The notes: generated by a model not told the origin, from the sequence alone. DNA of 56,835 bases from Allomyces macrogynus ATCC 38327 (GCA_000151295.1 GG745335.1:974442-1031276); one strand, 5' to 3'. Shown: positions 1 through 12,034, counted from the stretch's first letter. Numbers and translations are program-made.

Positions 1-3000
1 ACCGGCCGATGCCGACGAGGCCGACGACTCGAGCACTTGCCGCGCGAGTTGGTCGCAGGCCTTGAGGTCGTAGACGGTGCACCCGTCTGTGTTGACCATG
101 GTCGGCCACCCTTGGTGCTGGTTGGCAACAAGCGCAAACAAGTCGTCAATCTTCGGGCCGATTTCGTTGCGCCCCGCGGGAGACGCGACTTCGGGCACGG
201 TCACGCCCATGACCGCGGACAGGACCGAGAGCATGCGCGATTGAGTGGCGTCGGGCGTCTTGAAGAGGGCCGTGACGAGGTCCGTCAGGTACGACTGATG
301 GTCGTGGTTGGTCTTGACCTGCACTGCGAGCGACTTGAGCAGCCACGTCCAGGTACCAAGCACCGCGACCGTATCGAGCACCTGCTTGGCCGCGTCCTCG
401 GGCGTCGTCGGGTGCACGTCAGGGTTAGCGGCACCACCGGCGGTCGACCGGCGGAGCGAGCTGCTGAGTGACGTCGAAAAGAAGGACTTGGACGGCGTCG
501 CCAAGACCATCGACGCGGCCAGGTCCGGCACGCCAAATTGCGACGTCGATGGGATCATGCGCATGAACGGCGACGTGCGCGCATTGCGCGGGCCCGTCGC
601 AAACGCGAGTTGGTCAGCGCGCAAGCTCGACTCGATCAGGTGCTGGTAGAAATGCGCAGCCTTGAGCGACGCCGACAGCTGGTGCGTGGCCGGGTGCGCA
701 ACAAGATGGTAGAGCATTTCCTGCGCGGGCTCCTGCAGCGCGAGCGGCAGCTGGTTGTGCTGGACGGCGCGCACAATCGACATGAAGAGCGACTGGTCGG
801 CCACGTTCGGGTCCTGCAAGTAGAGCCGCCCTTCCTTGGTGAGGCCGAGCAAAAAGTGCGCAATCGTCGGCACGGCCTTGGTGCGAAGGTTGGTCACGAG
901 CAGCTTGAGCATGGCCAGCCGAACCGACTTGATCTCGACTTCGCCAAACGACCGGTGCACGAGCGGATCCACGACCATGTCTGGGTTGTCGAACCGGTCC
1001 TGGTAGGCCATGGTGATCGCCTTGCCGAGGTCCGACCCGGACAGGATCGAGACGAGCGAGTTGACGGCGCCGAAAGACGACTGCTGGTAAGAGGGGGCCA
1101 CCGACAGCGCTGACAAAATCTGAATCGAGAGAATGCTCAGGTCATCCATGAATTTGTTCGTGTCGGGCGACCGGATGAAGAAGATCAGGTCAACGAGCGC
1201 ATGCTGGCGCGACGCGAGCAGCCGGTCAAGCTCGCGCTTCGACGACGTCAACAGGCCGCCGTTCACGGACCCGACTTGCGGCAGCACGCGGTGCAGGAAC
1301 GTCGACTGCATGAGCATGACTTGGTGCAAAATGCGGTAGGCCAGGAGGAGCGCGCCGTCAAAGTCGCGCGTGAACGTGCCAAACAGCGCATTGTGCTTAT
1401 CGCTGGCTGCTGTATCCGTAGCAGCGCCATTCGCGGCATCTAATATGAGGGAACAAAACGTCAGCTCCACTGTCCAGGGAAAAGAAAGAACAAACATGTA
1501 AACGCACCAGTACCGGCCGTGACCAACGCCGACGACGTGGTCAACTCGGCCGCGCGCTCCTTCTTGGCCGCCTCCTCCTCCTCGATCGCCTCGCGGCCGC
1601 GCGATACGACGCGCAAGATCCCATCGAGCAACGGCTTGCCGTCGAGGATATCCGACAGCATCTGGAACGCCGGGTGGCTCGAGAGCATGCGGAACAGCAT
1701 CGACGGCTGCGCCGTGCCGTTGGCAGCCTTGTCGCTGAGCGCCTCGGCCATGACCACGTCCAAGTCGCACAGCGCATGGTAGACGATCCCGAGGCACACG
1801 CGCCACTGCGCCCACTGCTCGCGCACATCCAAGAACTCGCGCGTCTCGACCTTGAGAAATAGGTCCGAGACCATGTACTCAAAGTACGGGAAGACGCCGG
1901 GGGCACGGTGCGTCGCGCCGAGGTTATCGACGAGCGCAAAACCATACATGACCAGGGCCGACGACGACGACGCCGATGCCGACGCGGCGGTGGGCGGCTC
2001 AATCAATGCGGGCGTCGCGGGCGTCGGGCGCGGCGTCAAGTGCTCGAGCAATTGCAAGTAGGCCATGGTGAGCGGGTAATGCTTGAGCGGTGCCTCGCGT
2101 TCCGTCAGTTCCTGCTTGATGCCGGAGGCGGGCTTGCCAATTGCAAATGAGACTTGTGGGACCATGGCAATCGCCTCCATGTAGCTCCAAATGCGCTGCG
2201 ACACGTGCGACAGGTCCTCGAGCGGCATGCCGGCCTCGTGCGAGACAAAGGCGCCAATGGCCTCGAGCACACTGGCCTTGAGCCGCACGGGCACTGTGCA
2301 GACAAACAGGTCAAAGAGCAGCGAGAGCACGTCGCCGTTCATGAGCAGGATCGTGCGGCGCGCATTCTCGTCGAACCGGCAAACTTGGCGCATGAGCCGC
2401 AGGAGGGCGGTGAGCAAGTCGACATCGCGCTGTGGGATAAACTCGGCGCTCGGCACAGCTTGCGGCCCAATCTTTTTGAACTCAGTCACGTAGTGCTGGA
2501 TCGCCGAAACGACATCGGCCCAGGTGATGCTGCCGAGCACACGGTTGTGCAAATCCGTGAAGGCCTTGCTCGCCGACAGTTGGTCGTTGACGAGCGACGC
2601 AATCAGGTTGTAACCCGTCTGCTGCAACCGGCGCTGCATGACGGCGCTCGCGTACTGCAAGAACCGGCCAAACGTCGTGTAGGCTGTCTCGCCGCTCCAA
2701 AACACTTGGCAGTCCTGGGCACGGCCCTCGTGCAGCAGCGACAAGAACAACGAGAAGATTTCAAAATCAGACCGAATCTGGGCCGGCGGCGCGGCACCGG
2801 CAGCGGCGCGAGCGCCTCCTGCAGCACCGGGCGTCGCGGGCCGGTGGTCGAGTTCGGCGGCCATTTGCGCGTCCTCGAGCTGCTTGTCCTCGGCCTTGCG
2901 CAGCGTGTCGAGCGTCTTGCTGAGCCGCTTGATGACGTGGGAAGCAAGCAGCCGCAGCTCGCTACGCACGCGTTCCTCGAGCCGCTCGCCGAGCACATAC

Positions 3001-4025
3001 CGCGTCACGGTCGCGGAGGATTTTGGGATCGACCGGTAGAGCGCCTCGATGCCAGTCGAGAGCGGGTCGTAGGGCTTGGACAAGTTGACGAGCACCTGTG
3101 TGATGAGCCACGGCAGTGCATCCGAACCCAGCACGGCCTTTTCCTCGACGGGCTCGTCACGGTCGTCATTGGCGTCGCGGCGGAACCCGGCCTCCGCGAC
3201 GGCCAGCGCGAGCAGCGCCGTGTTCTTGAGCCCCGACTGCTTGAAGTTGGTGTTCTTGACGTCTTGCCGCACAGAGTGCAGGTGCTGCACCGAAGCAAGC
3301 TCGACACGCTGACCGGCGGGCGCGGGCGCCGTGGCGGGTTGCGGTGGTGCGGTCAGGTCGCGCACGCGCGGGATGGCGCGCGGCGGCTGGTGTGCGGGTG
3401 CGGCGGGGGCATTGGAGACGCGCATGCAGGCGAGCAAGGTCATGGAGAGGGAAATGGAGAGGGCGTCGCCCATTTCGACCGACGCGGCGAGATCAATAAT
3501 GGCCTTGATGCCGATGTTGTCGGGCACGGCAAAGCAGACAGCCGTGTGCAGGAGCGTGCCGAGCGCGAGCCGTTCCCGGACGAGCGCAGCGAGCGCGCGG
3601 CGCTTGATTTCGTCGGCGTTTTCGACGTCCTTGGCGGCGGGCTTGTCGGCGATCGTCTTGTGCTGCGCCTGGATCTGCTTGATGCGCCCAATCAAGGCAC
3701 CAACGAGGTCGGCGTTGAGCACGTCGCGGCACAGGCGCGCAACTGCGGACACCTTGTCGGCGTCATGAGCGAGCCCGTCGTGCACTTCAAAGACGGTCTG
3801 GAAGACCTCGACGGCCAGGGCGCGCGTTTCGTCGGTACGGTCAACAGCCTGCTGGGAGGACATGTCGGGAACGGGCGCAGACTTGATGATGTCGGCGACG
3901 CGCAGCCGCGGCCTGAGCGAAGCGATAAGCTGCGGCACATCGGCCACTGGCACGTCGATGAGGCGCAGCAGGTCATTCTGCAGCTCCTGCAGCGCCGGCG
4001 AGCCGGCCGGGTTTGCGGCAGCCAT
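1..4025 (-). CDS. NUP205/NUP192-family nucleoporin, 3' end truncated by window edge
   Basis: Large inner-ring scaffold nucleoporin of the nuclear pore complex. The start ATG at 4025 has a strong Kozak context (GCCACCATGG). Exon 1 is 4025-1514, intron 1440-1513 (donor GTACTG, branch CTGAC, acceptor TAG), and exon 2 runs from 1439 off the left edge. About 1,315 residues are visible against roughly 1,700-2,000 for the family, so the C-terminus is missing. The protein is almost entirely alpha-helical. Family-like stretches include LLRLMRQVCRFDENAR followed by VPVRLKASVLEAIGAF, and in exon 2 LQEPAQEMLYHLVAHPATH, which corresponds to the conserved helical repeat of NUP205. The N-terminus reads MAAANPAGSPALQELQNDLL. 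An in-frame extension upstream of 4025 is Arg/Thr/Pro-rich and low-complexity, so I treat it as 5' UTR. The identification rests on recalled family similarity; NUP188 is the main alternative but fits less well. Confidence 0.8.
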
Positions 4026-4521
4026 GGTGGCCGAGCGGACGGGCGGGATGCGGGGATGGGGCCGACGTGGAGGGTCGATAAGCCCAGTCACGGGGAGACC
4101 GGCACGCGTGGGCCTGGGGTAGGGAGTGTTGGTACGGTGCGCGGGGTCGTGGTCGGCGCCAGTCGGGTGTCGACGGCCTCCACGCGCTCGTCGTCGTGCT
4201 CGAGTGCTCGTCGTCGTCGTGGTCGCGGTGGCGGGCGGGATCACGACGAGCGAGTGGCCGGCCTCCCTGCCGACCGAGCCTGCGTCTGGGTCAGACGACA
4301 TCATGTGACGCACCCCCGAAAGCCATTTCGGCTGCGTGCACGTGGCCTGTCTGCGTCGCGCCGGACGCTTCCTGAACGGCCACACCGACCTGAACAACTT
4401 CTCGACGAACAGCCGGCGGCACCTGCAGCAAAATCAATCATACACCCCGGCGCGCCGTCGATCACGGCCGCAAGTTCCCGCATTCGGTTCAGCAGTCCTC
4501 TCGCTGGACGACGCCAACACC
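4026..4521. promoter_or_regulatory. Divergent intergenic region between NUP205 and YIPF6
   Basis: About 500 bases separate the two divergent start codons and must hold both promoters. I see no clear TATA box. The left part is CG-rich with short Arg/Thr-coding open frames that look accidental. Confidence 0.4.
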
Positions 4522-5625
4522 ATGGCCAACGCATTCACGCCGTTGACCCAGGACGAGCTCAACATCCTCGCTGCGCCCAACCATGCCTCGCCACCGAATC
4601 TCATGAGCTCGCCATCCCCACCTGCGGCCACGCCGTTTTTTTCCACCTCGTCTGCCGCGAACGCGCCCGTGTCGGGCAGCATTGGAGGTCCCGCCACGGC
4701 CAGCGCACCTGCACCCGCACCAACACCCGCGTCGGCTGGTGGCGCTGGCGGTGCGAGCTGGTTTGGTGCAACGCTGCTCGAGAACGCGGTCGGCGCTCCG
4801 TTTGGCGAAAACGAGATCCGCACGTTTACCGCGGGCGACACGCTCGACGAGCCCGTATCCGTGACGCTGGTACCGAATCGTGGCGGCTCGTGGACATGGA
4901 CATGGGAAACGGATGCTGATTTCCGCGAACGTGTTTTCTCTGGCACATTTCGCCTAGCTCCGCGACCTCAAGGCGATTGGCCGGAAACTGCAGCGCGTGT
5001 GCTTCCCACGTGGCAAGTCGGACGTGCTGCGCGACTGGGATCTGTGGGGCCCGTTGCTCCTGTGTTTGGCGCTCGCGTCGACGCTATCCATTGCCGCGCC
5101 CGCCGACCAGACAGCGCACGTCTTCACGGGCCTGTTTGTGCTCGTATGGGCGGGTGCTGCCGTCGTCACGCTCAACGCCAAGCTGCTCGGTGGGCGAATG
5201 TACTTGCACACGACACATGCTCTGCGTTCACGTTCATGGCGACGCGGGCTCACCCGTCTATACGCTTCTCCAGCTCGTTCTTCCAGTCGGTCTGCGTCCT
5301 CGGATACTGCACGTTCCCTCTGCTGCTCGCGTCCATCATCGCGCTGTTCGTGGGCATGCTCGTCGTGCGCGGACCCATTGTCGCGCTCTGTTACGTTTGG
5401 TCGACCTATGGTACGCACCGCGATTCCTCAGGCGAGCCGTCTGCACTCTGTCGCGTGCGCTCATGCGCTCACCACTCTCACTCCCGCTCCCACCTGAATC
5501 GCCCCCGAACAGCATCACTCTCGTTCTTGAGCGGCGTCAACTTGGCCGGCCGACGCCTGCTCGGCGTTTACCCAGTCTACCTCTTCTTTTTCGTGCTTGC
5601 GTGGATGATCCTCATCCAACCATGA
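4522..5625 (+). CDS. YIPF6/Yip4-like Yip1-domain Golgi membrane protein
   Basis: Four-pass or five-pass Golgi/ER membrane protein of the Yip1 family, which bind Rab GTPases and act in vesicle traffic. Exons are 4522-4869, 4958-5199, 5274-5410 and 5513-5625, giving 279 residues. The joins restore near-textbook YIPF6 motifs: TLDEPVSVTL then LRDLKAIGRKLQRVCFP, LRDWDLWGPLLLCLAL, LNAKLLGGRISFFQSVCVLG across intron 2, and VYPVYLFFFVLAWMIL at the C-terminus. The first ~85 residues are Pro/Ala/Ser-rich and cytosolic, followed by hydrophobic segments from about residue 140. Donors are GTACCG, GTACTT and GTACGC. The ATG (ACCATGG) is the first good start. It lies head-to-head with NUP205. Confidence 0.92.
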   Translation: MANAFTPLTQDELNILAAPNHASPPNLMSSPSPPAATPFFSTSSAANAPVSGSIGGPATASAPAPAPTPASAGGAGGASWFGATLLENAVGAPFGENEIRTFTAGDTLDEPVSVTLVPNRGGSWTWTWETDADFRERVFSGTFRLAPRPQGDWPETAARVLPTWQVGRAARLGSVGPVAPVFGARVDAIHCRARRPDSARLHGPVCARMGGCCRRHAQRQAARWANVLAHDTCSAFTFMATRAHPSIRFSSSFFQSVCVLGYCTFPLLLASIIALFVGMLVVRGPIVALCYVWSTYGTHRDSSGEPSALCRVRSCAHHSHSRSHLNRPRTASLSFLSGVNLAGRRLLGVYPVYLFFFVLAWMILIQP

Positions 5626-5983
5626 CCGGGTTGCGGAGAAGCGCGCGCCTCGCACGCAACTTTTTGCAACACGATCATGTTTAGTCTGAGTGAGCATTAT
5701 TTCGTTTTTGTCGAGAGCCAAAGGTAGCAAAATGCACGGGAAATGGATGCCCGACAAGGACGGCAAAGTGGTCAACCGACGCGAGACCCCGCCATAAGAA
5801 CCGAGCCATGGGCGCAGAATATGCCTCCAGCATCCCGGTCAGTGCGCCACGAACAAGAGACGCGCCAACCTCTACGAGGAGGTGATAGATTTATGTAGCG
5901 AATAATTTCGGCGAGTTTGCAAGTGTTATATTCGAGCAAGTTTGGCAGGTCCACGTGCAACGTTGCCAAGAACAAGCTGCCAT
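5626..5983. other. Intergenic, no gene seen
   Basis: About 360 bases between the YIPF6 stop and the Myb gene. Short open frames only; it should contain the YIPF6 3' UTR and the Myb promoter. Confidence 0.5.
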
Positions 5984-7408
5984 GCATGGCCAACCATCAC
6001 AGCTCCCCCGCCCCTGCCGCCGCGTCGTGCGAGTCACCCCGCCCCAACCCCCTTGATGCGACGCGCCGGCACTTAATGCATTTCGTGATGCCAAAAGTGC
6101 TCTGGACCGACGACGAAACCGATGCGCTCAAGCTCGGCATCGACAAAGTATGACCCGCCCCACTCAACCTATCACGGCCCACCTCCGTCCGTCCGGCTGA
6201 TACCGATGCAACCGAGCACCAACCCCAACCCATGTCATCGACTAAAACCGCAAGCTCTGCGCATTCACTGTCTAGCACGGCGTCGGCAACTGGAAAGCTA
6301 TTCTCGTCGACGCGCAATTCCGGCACCGGTTCCACGCAACGCGCAACGAGGTCTCACTCAAGGACCGGTACCGGATCAAGTGGGGTAAACGGTCGCTGGC
6401 GGAACGCGCCAAGGCGAACCCGCGGCCCAAGACAACACGGCGCCCGCGTAATCCATGGACCGACGAAGAGGACCAGGAGGCACTGCGGTTGTTTGCGCTG
6501 CTTGGGCCGCACTGGACGGCGATTGCCAAGCGCAGTCCCGTACTGTCCAGGACGAACCGGATAGGGACCGACGTGCGCGACCGGTACGCCGTTCTTTTTG
6601 GGTGGAGAAGGATGGTGACGGCGTCATGTACTCACAGATTCGTTGGCGAGGTAGATTACGAAACAAGTACCCGCACCTGCTCGAACACCCGTTGCACCCG
6701 AGCCCCGCGCTGACAACGGCTGTGTTGTCCCCGGAGCGCGCAGCGTCCCCCGGGGCAGCGAGCGATGACACGATCTCGGAGTCGATCCAGCCGGACCTGG
6801 CCAGTGCACGATCCACGCCTATGTTGGGCACGCCGCCGCCCGCTCTGGTTTCACCTCCTTACTCGACCGAACCCGCGATCCCACCCACCGATCCGGCCGC
6901 ACCAACCACTCCCGTGTCTCAGCAGCACGACCACCCACCACTGCCGTGCCTCCCGCCCTGCTGCCAATCCGACCCGCGATCACTCGTCGTGTGCTGCGGA
7001 ACCGACTGTTCCTCGGAACCCGTCGCGTGTCCACCCGAGTGCACGGCCAACTCGGCGTGCTGCCAGCTGGACCCGATGTGTCCCGACTGTATCCCGCCAC
7101 CACCACCCCAGCCATCCGCGCATTCTGATCCGGCCGCGCCCGTGTGCCGCGACCCAAACTGCACGTTTACGCCACCCGCTGAGACGAGACCGTGTGCGGA
7201 CCCACAGTGCGAGTGGTTGCAGAGCACGACCACTGCGGCGACGTGGGACCTGGACCATGAGCGATCCGGTCGGTCGTCTGTGGACACGTCGACGGGCCTG
7301 TTCCTGACCGGCGCGCCATCCGCGAGCAGCGGGCCGCCACCGACGCCCGCGTGGCCGAGTGCGCTCATGGACGACGGGCCGTTCCAGATGGGGTTCCATC
7401 CGTGGTGA
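5984..7408 (+). CDS. Two-repeat Myb (telobox-like) DNA-binding protein with Cys/Pro-rich tail
   Basis: Probable nuclear DNA-binding protein. Exon 1 (5984-6147) codes an N-terminal Ser/Pro/Ala segment and the start of Myb repeat 1 (VLWTDDETDALKLGIDK). Intron 6148-6275 (GTATGA..TAG) is followed by HGVGNWKAILVDA and VSLKDRYRIKWG, which resembles the telobox motif VDLKDKWR. Myb repeat 2 starts with PWTDEEDQEALRLF and ends TDVRDRYAVLF. The frame changes between about 6590 and 6640: either a 47-nt intron 6591-6637 (GTTCTT..CAG) or an indel. It resumes at WRGRLRNKYPHLL and runs to the TGA at 7406-7408. The last ~230 residues are Pro-rich and contain a Cys-dense block at about 6955-7210 with CC, CxxxC and CxxC pairs. 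Telomere-binding Teb1/Tbf1-like proteins are the closest family I recognise; target and role are inferred only. Confidence 0.65.
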
Positions 7409-7474
7409 ATGTGAATACATTTTGAACCCAATGACCACCAAATTTGCCACCATCTGTGCCCATCACGGACATCT

Positions 7475-7939
7475 TTAGACGCCATAGGTCCACTCGTACC
7501 ACTTCTTGCCGTAGTACGCCGACCCAGCGAGGCCCGAGAGACCAATGGCGATGGTGTGCGGCTTCTTGCCGCGCAGCGCGCGCGGGCCCATGGCCGCGGT
7601 GAGCACGAGCGAGGTGGCGAGCGCGAGCTCGGTGCCGTAATTGGCGTTAGTCTGGAGCAGGTACCTGGTGCGGGGTCGATCAGGATGTCAGCGAACAGGA
7701 TGTTGGCGGTTTTGAGCATGACGTGAAGAGACGCACCCGCTCGCGCCATAGAGCGCGCCAAACGCAAGGCCGGCGACGAGCGAAGCGCGCGACCGCTGGC
7801 GCAGGAAACCGACGGTGCCGCCGATGGCGCCTGGGTGAGTGTTTCCGACGGTGTCGCGTCAGGTTCGACGCGATTGAGATTGGCGACGGGTGCTGCGCGT
7901 ACAGAGGGCCGAGAGCGTGTAGGCGGGGTGGTGCGACAT
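7475..7939 (-). CDS. TMEM14 family small membrane protein
   Basis: Small multi-pass membrane protein of the TMEM14/UPF0136 family; animal members sit in the inner mitochondrial membrane (TMEM14C is linked to haem synthesis). Exons on the minus strand are 7939-7903, 7830-7737 and 7664-7475; introns are 72 nt each with donors GTACGC and GTGCGT. The product is 106 residues, the usual family length. Diagnostic parts are MSHHPAYTLSALCAIGG, SLVAGLAFGALYGASGYLL, MGPRALRGKKPHTIAIG and the end AYYGKKWYEWTYG. Four hydrophobic helices with Gly-rich faces are visible. It is head-to-head with GTPBP1. Confidence 0.9.
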
Positions 7940-8770
7940 GGTTTTGGCTTGGTCGTTTTGCGGGAGAGCAGAGATCGTTTGGGCCAGACAGTGATCAAAG
8001 TCGGTGATTGCTGCCGAGTTGATTACTGTTGTTGTTGATCAGGCCGAGCCAGGGTTTAGGGTGCCGACGGTGGTTGCTGGCGGGATTGCTCGTGGTTTGC
8101 GCGTGCTTGCGGTAGGGTGCGGAAGCGGCAGGAGCTTGGCGGCGACGACCGACGGGATAGTGTCCTGGACCAGGACACCGTCGGTTGCAAGCTGCAACGG
8201 ACTCCCCTTAGGGTCGGTCGTCGGTTTCGCGACGTTTCTGTTGGCAGACGTGCCAGTCAGCTGTCACGTGGCCGCGTCGCTCTGGTTTCGCCTGGTCTGA
8301 CCGGCGGTTGACGCATCCGCCCTGTCGGGGCTCCCCTCCCGCTCGCTTGCTCGATCTGGCCAACAACACGGCGACACTCGTCGAAGTACGCCGGCGACGC
8401 GACGCTCCAAGCGACACGACAAGAGAACCAATACTGGCGGCACACAAGCCCGCCGCCGCCGCCGCGCGAAACAACGGCCTGACCACGCCATTACCGGCCC
8501 CGCCTCCGGTTCACCGAAGGACTTCATTCGCGCACCGTTGCTCCCCTGGCCGACGTTCGAAGTGACGTGAAAGTGCCTTCCCTGCCCGCCCGCCGCGCGC
8601 GCCAAAGTGTTCTTGTCGCCACGGTCGCCACCAGACGCAGCAGCCGACGCACGTTTACCAACGCGTCTAATAAATCCCAACGCGTCCCGCGCCCCCAACT
8701 CCAGCGATCCTTCCCATTTCACGCCCGCAGCGCGTGTCTTGGCTACCAACCAACCAACCGCGCCCGTAAA
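7940..8770. promoter_or_regulatory. Divergent intergenic region between TMEM14 and GTPBP1-like gene
   Basis: About 830 bases. No convincing gene. A pyrimidine-rich stretch precedes the GTPBP1 start near 8680-8770. It must contain two promoters and 5' UTRs. Confidence 0.4.
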
Positions 8771-11291
8771 ATGTCCTCTCTCCCGAACCCCGCGACGACC
8801 ATGGCCGCAACCGCTATCGAGTCGCTGTCGGCGTCGCTCGCCACGCAGCTCGACCTCGCCGACTTGGGTATCGGCACGCCCGACGCGCTCACCAACCTAC
8901 ACAACCATGCTCAAGCTGACGGCGACGACTTTGCTGGCCTGTTCTCGCCGTCGGTCGACGACGACGGCGCGCCCAACGCGGGCCCAACAATCGAGGACCG
9001 CGTGCGCGCCGAGTCGCGCAAGTTTCTCGAGCCGAATGACGACGATATCGCGGCCATCACAGAGCTGCTGGAGCACCGTATGAAGATGGGTCGTGGCGAG
9101 TGCGTTCTCGAACTCGGGTCGCTCGATGGTATGCATTGCGCTGCTGATTGAGCGTGATTTCGCCTTTTGCACGATCTCGCTGACCTGTTCCTGATCGCCA
9201 TTTTGGTAGAGGATGGTACCCCGCTCGGCTGGACCGCGGCCGACCTGCAGCGCGCGCTCGCGACGCTCCAGACCGTCGCCGACACGCTTAACGCCGATGC
9301 GACCTTGCTCGGCGAAAAGACGCTCGACCACGTAACACCGCAGACGCTCGACGCCGTCCTGCCCAACGCCGACTCTAGTACCACCACCGCTGCGACCACG
9401 ATCACGACCCACAAGTACACCGACCGGCAGGGCTTTGTCCTGGTGCGCCGTCGCCCGACCAAGGTCGAGGACATGCTCGAAGTGCGTGTGGCCGTGTGCG
9501 GGAACGTGGATGCCGGCAAGTCGACGTTGCTCGGTGTCATGACGCGCAACGCCCTCGACAATGGTCGCGGCAAGGCGCGCGTGAACCTATTCCGGCACAA
9601 GCACGAGCAGGAGACGGGCCGGACATCGTCGCTCGGCATGGAGTGCATGGGGTTCGACGCCAAGGGAAACCAGGTTGGGGTCGAGTATAACCCGGCGACC
9701 GACGCGACATATTTGCTCGACGAGGGCACGATCAAGGCGGTGCCGGCCAGTGCGAATGCGACGACGACGACGGGGCGTAAAGCGTCGTGGGACGAGATTG
9801 CGCAGGGCGCGTCGAAGATGATCACGTTCATTGATCTCGTACGTTCATTGATTGAGCGATGTTTTGCGCGACCACGATTGAGGCTGACTGTTGGTCACGA
9901 ATGCTCTAGGCCGGCCACGAGCGCTACCTCAAGTTTGTGTCTTTTCTCTCCACCTTGCCGCGTTTCGCTTCACCGCCTGGGGCCAAAACTCACCACCTGG
10001 TTCCGCGCGCTCTAGGACGACCGTCTACGGCCTGTGCGGTGCCGCACCCGACTTTGCCCTGCTCTGCGTCGGCGCCAACATGGGCGTGATCGGCATGACC
10101 AAGGAGCACCTGGGACTGTCGCTCGCGTTGAACGTGCCCGTCATGGTGGTCGTGACCAAGGTCGACATGTGTCCGCCGCAGGTCCTCGAGCAGACGCTCA
10201 AGCAGCTGCTCAAGATCCTCAAGTCTCCCGGGTGCCGCAAGATCCCGATGTTTGTGCGCACGTCCGAGGACGTGGTTCGCGTCGCGGCCAGTTTCGTCTC
10301 GGAGCGCATCTGCCCGATCTTCCTTGTCTCGAACGTGGACGCGACAGGCTTGCCGTACCTGCGCCAGTTCCTGAACGTCCTGCCGATGATGGGCAAGTAC
10401 GACATTACCTCGCCCACCGAGTATTCTGTCGTCGAGACGTTTTCGGTGCCCGGTGTCGGCACCGTCGTTTCCGGCACGCTCACGTCCGGGATCGTGCACG
10501 TGGGCGACTCACTCCTGCTTGGCCCGGACTCGCTCGGCCACTTTATGCCGACGCAAGTCAAGGGCATTCACATGAAACGCGTGCCCGTGCCCGTGGCGCT
10601 CGCGGGCCACTCGTGCTCGCTCGCGCTCAAGAAGGTGAAGCGGTCGCAGCTGCGCAAGGGCATGGTGCTCGTCTCCAAGGACGTGCAGCCGTTTGCGTGC
10701 CGCGAGTTTGAGGCCGAGGTGCTCGTGCTCAACACGACCTCGACCACGATTCACCAAAAGTACCAGGCGATGCTGCATTGTGGGAACGTGCGGCAGACCG
10801 TGTCGCTCGTTGACCTCGAGTCGGATGTCCTGCGGACGGGCGACCGCGCGCGCGTGCGGTTCAAGTTCCTGACGCGGCCCGAGTATATCAAGCCGGGCGT
10901 CCGCGTGCTGTTCCGTGAGGGGCGGACGAAGGGGATCGGCAAGATCACGCGCGTGTACCGGCCGGGCGAGGTGATTCCGTGGTATAACCAGACGGGGAAC
11001 GTGGCCAAGAGCGCGCCCGGGGATGGGGTGGAGAAGGGCCAGGCTGGTGGTGCATCGACGGCGGCCACGCCCGCGGTCGCCGCGCCGCTGCCAACCGCGG
11101 CTAGAGGGGGTGGAGTAACAGCACCGGCATCTACCTCGACCGCTGCTGCCGCGTCCAAGTCGACGGCGATACCGAAGCTGACGACCGCCAAGGGCGCTGC
11201 CGTCAAGACCGAGTCGGTTGCTGCCACGGCGCCGATACCAGCGGCTCGCACGGCCGACTCGGCCACATCGAGGAGGCGGGCCAAGAAGTAA
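8771..11291 (+). CDS. GTPBP1/GTPBP2-like elongation-factor-type GTPase
   Basis: Cytosolic translational GTPase of the EF-Tu superfamily, related to animal GTPBP1/2 (ribosome rescue and mRNA turnover). Exons are 8771-9128, 9210-9838, 9910-9932 (only 23 nt) and 10016-11291, giving 761 residues. G1 is GNVDAGKST (near residue 230), followed by LDNGRGKARVNLFRHKHE and GRTSSLGMECMGF. G3 DLAGHERYLKTTVYG is split by introns 2 and 3, and G4 is TKVDM in VVVTKVDMCPP. Then come SPGCRKIPMFV, the beta-barrel domains (VPGVGTVVSGT; FEAEVLVL; YQAMLHCG) and FREGRTKGIGKIT. The N-terminal ~210 residues match the GTPBP1 leader (ECVLELGS, DEDGTPLG). The C-terminal ~85 residues are Ala/Thr/Lys-rich and disordered. 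Introns are 71-83 nt. Confidence 0.92.
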
Positions 11292-12034
11292 GCGAGCGGT
11301 CGGGGTTGAGGGCGCCGGCGTCGGTTTCACGGCCTCTGCCGTGGGGAGGCAGGTGGGTGATGAGGATGAATGTCGGTAGCGTTGGACGGTAGGGTGAAGC
11401 GTGTTGCTACAGGTAACAGGGAAATTACAGTTTTTCCGACTTGCTCTGGATTGATCGAGAGAACAGAAGAACATTGTGACCGCCCGCTTTCGAGAAAAGC
11501 CTGTCGTAGCACAAGCGTCATTTCTGATTAGTTGAGGCTCGACTATGTGGCGCAGAAACGACCATTCCGGCCAACGCGTTTTGCATTTTGAAAAACGGCC
11601 TTCGCTGAGCAGCCGCACATGCTATTGGTGGAGCACTCCACACTTTCCTAGTTGAAGCTGACTCAAGTGGCCCACACTCTCTGATGTCCTGGCACACTGT
11701 TTCGTTGTAGATGTTGGACCTGAGAATATCAAAAACCATGCCTTCCCCGATCGTCTGATGATGCTCGCAAATCGCCAACAACCGACCTGTAACTATGGGT
11801 TGAGACCGGCCTAAACGGATGTCCGGTGTGCGGGGATCATGACTGTGCGTGGCCCTGTCTATCTTGACCCACACCTGCAGGGTGGAGAACGTTGCGGAAC
11901 GTTGCTCATGTGCCGCATCATCATATTTACTCCATTAAGTTCGACCATAGCGACCTCGAGCTGGTCACAAAGTTGCGACTCTGCAAATGTATTATTTCGG
12001 TGGGACCACTTCACCCTTTCAACGTGCCTTCCCT
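11292..12034. other. Convergent intergenic region, no gene seen
   Basis: About 740 bases between the convergent 3' ends of the GTPBP1-like and SDR genes. Less GC-rich than the flanks. Only short open frames without recognisable similarity; likely 3' UTRs. Confidence 0.5.

Noticed and set aside
4026..4397. An N-terminal extension of NUP205 upstream of 4025
   Set aside because: Arg/Thr/Pro-rich low complexity with no similarity; the ATG at 4025 has a strong Kozak context and begins a normal helical N-terminus.
2154..4919. A 921-codon open frame on the plus strand
   Set aside because: It is the antisense shadow of the NUP205 exon. Codon content is Arg/Gly/Val/His-rich low complexity with no domain, whereas the minus frame gives a helical nucleoporin.
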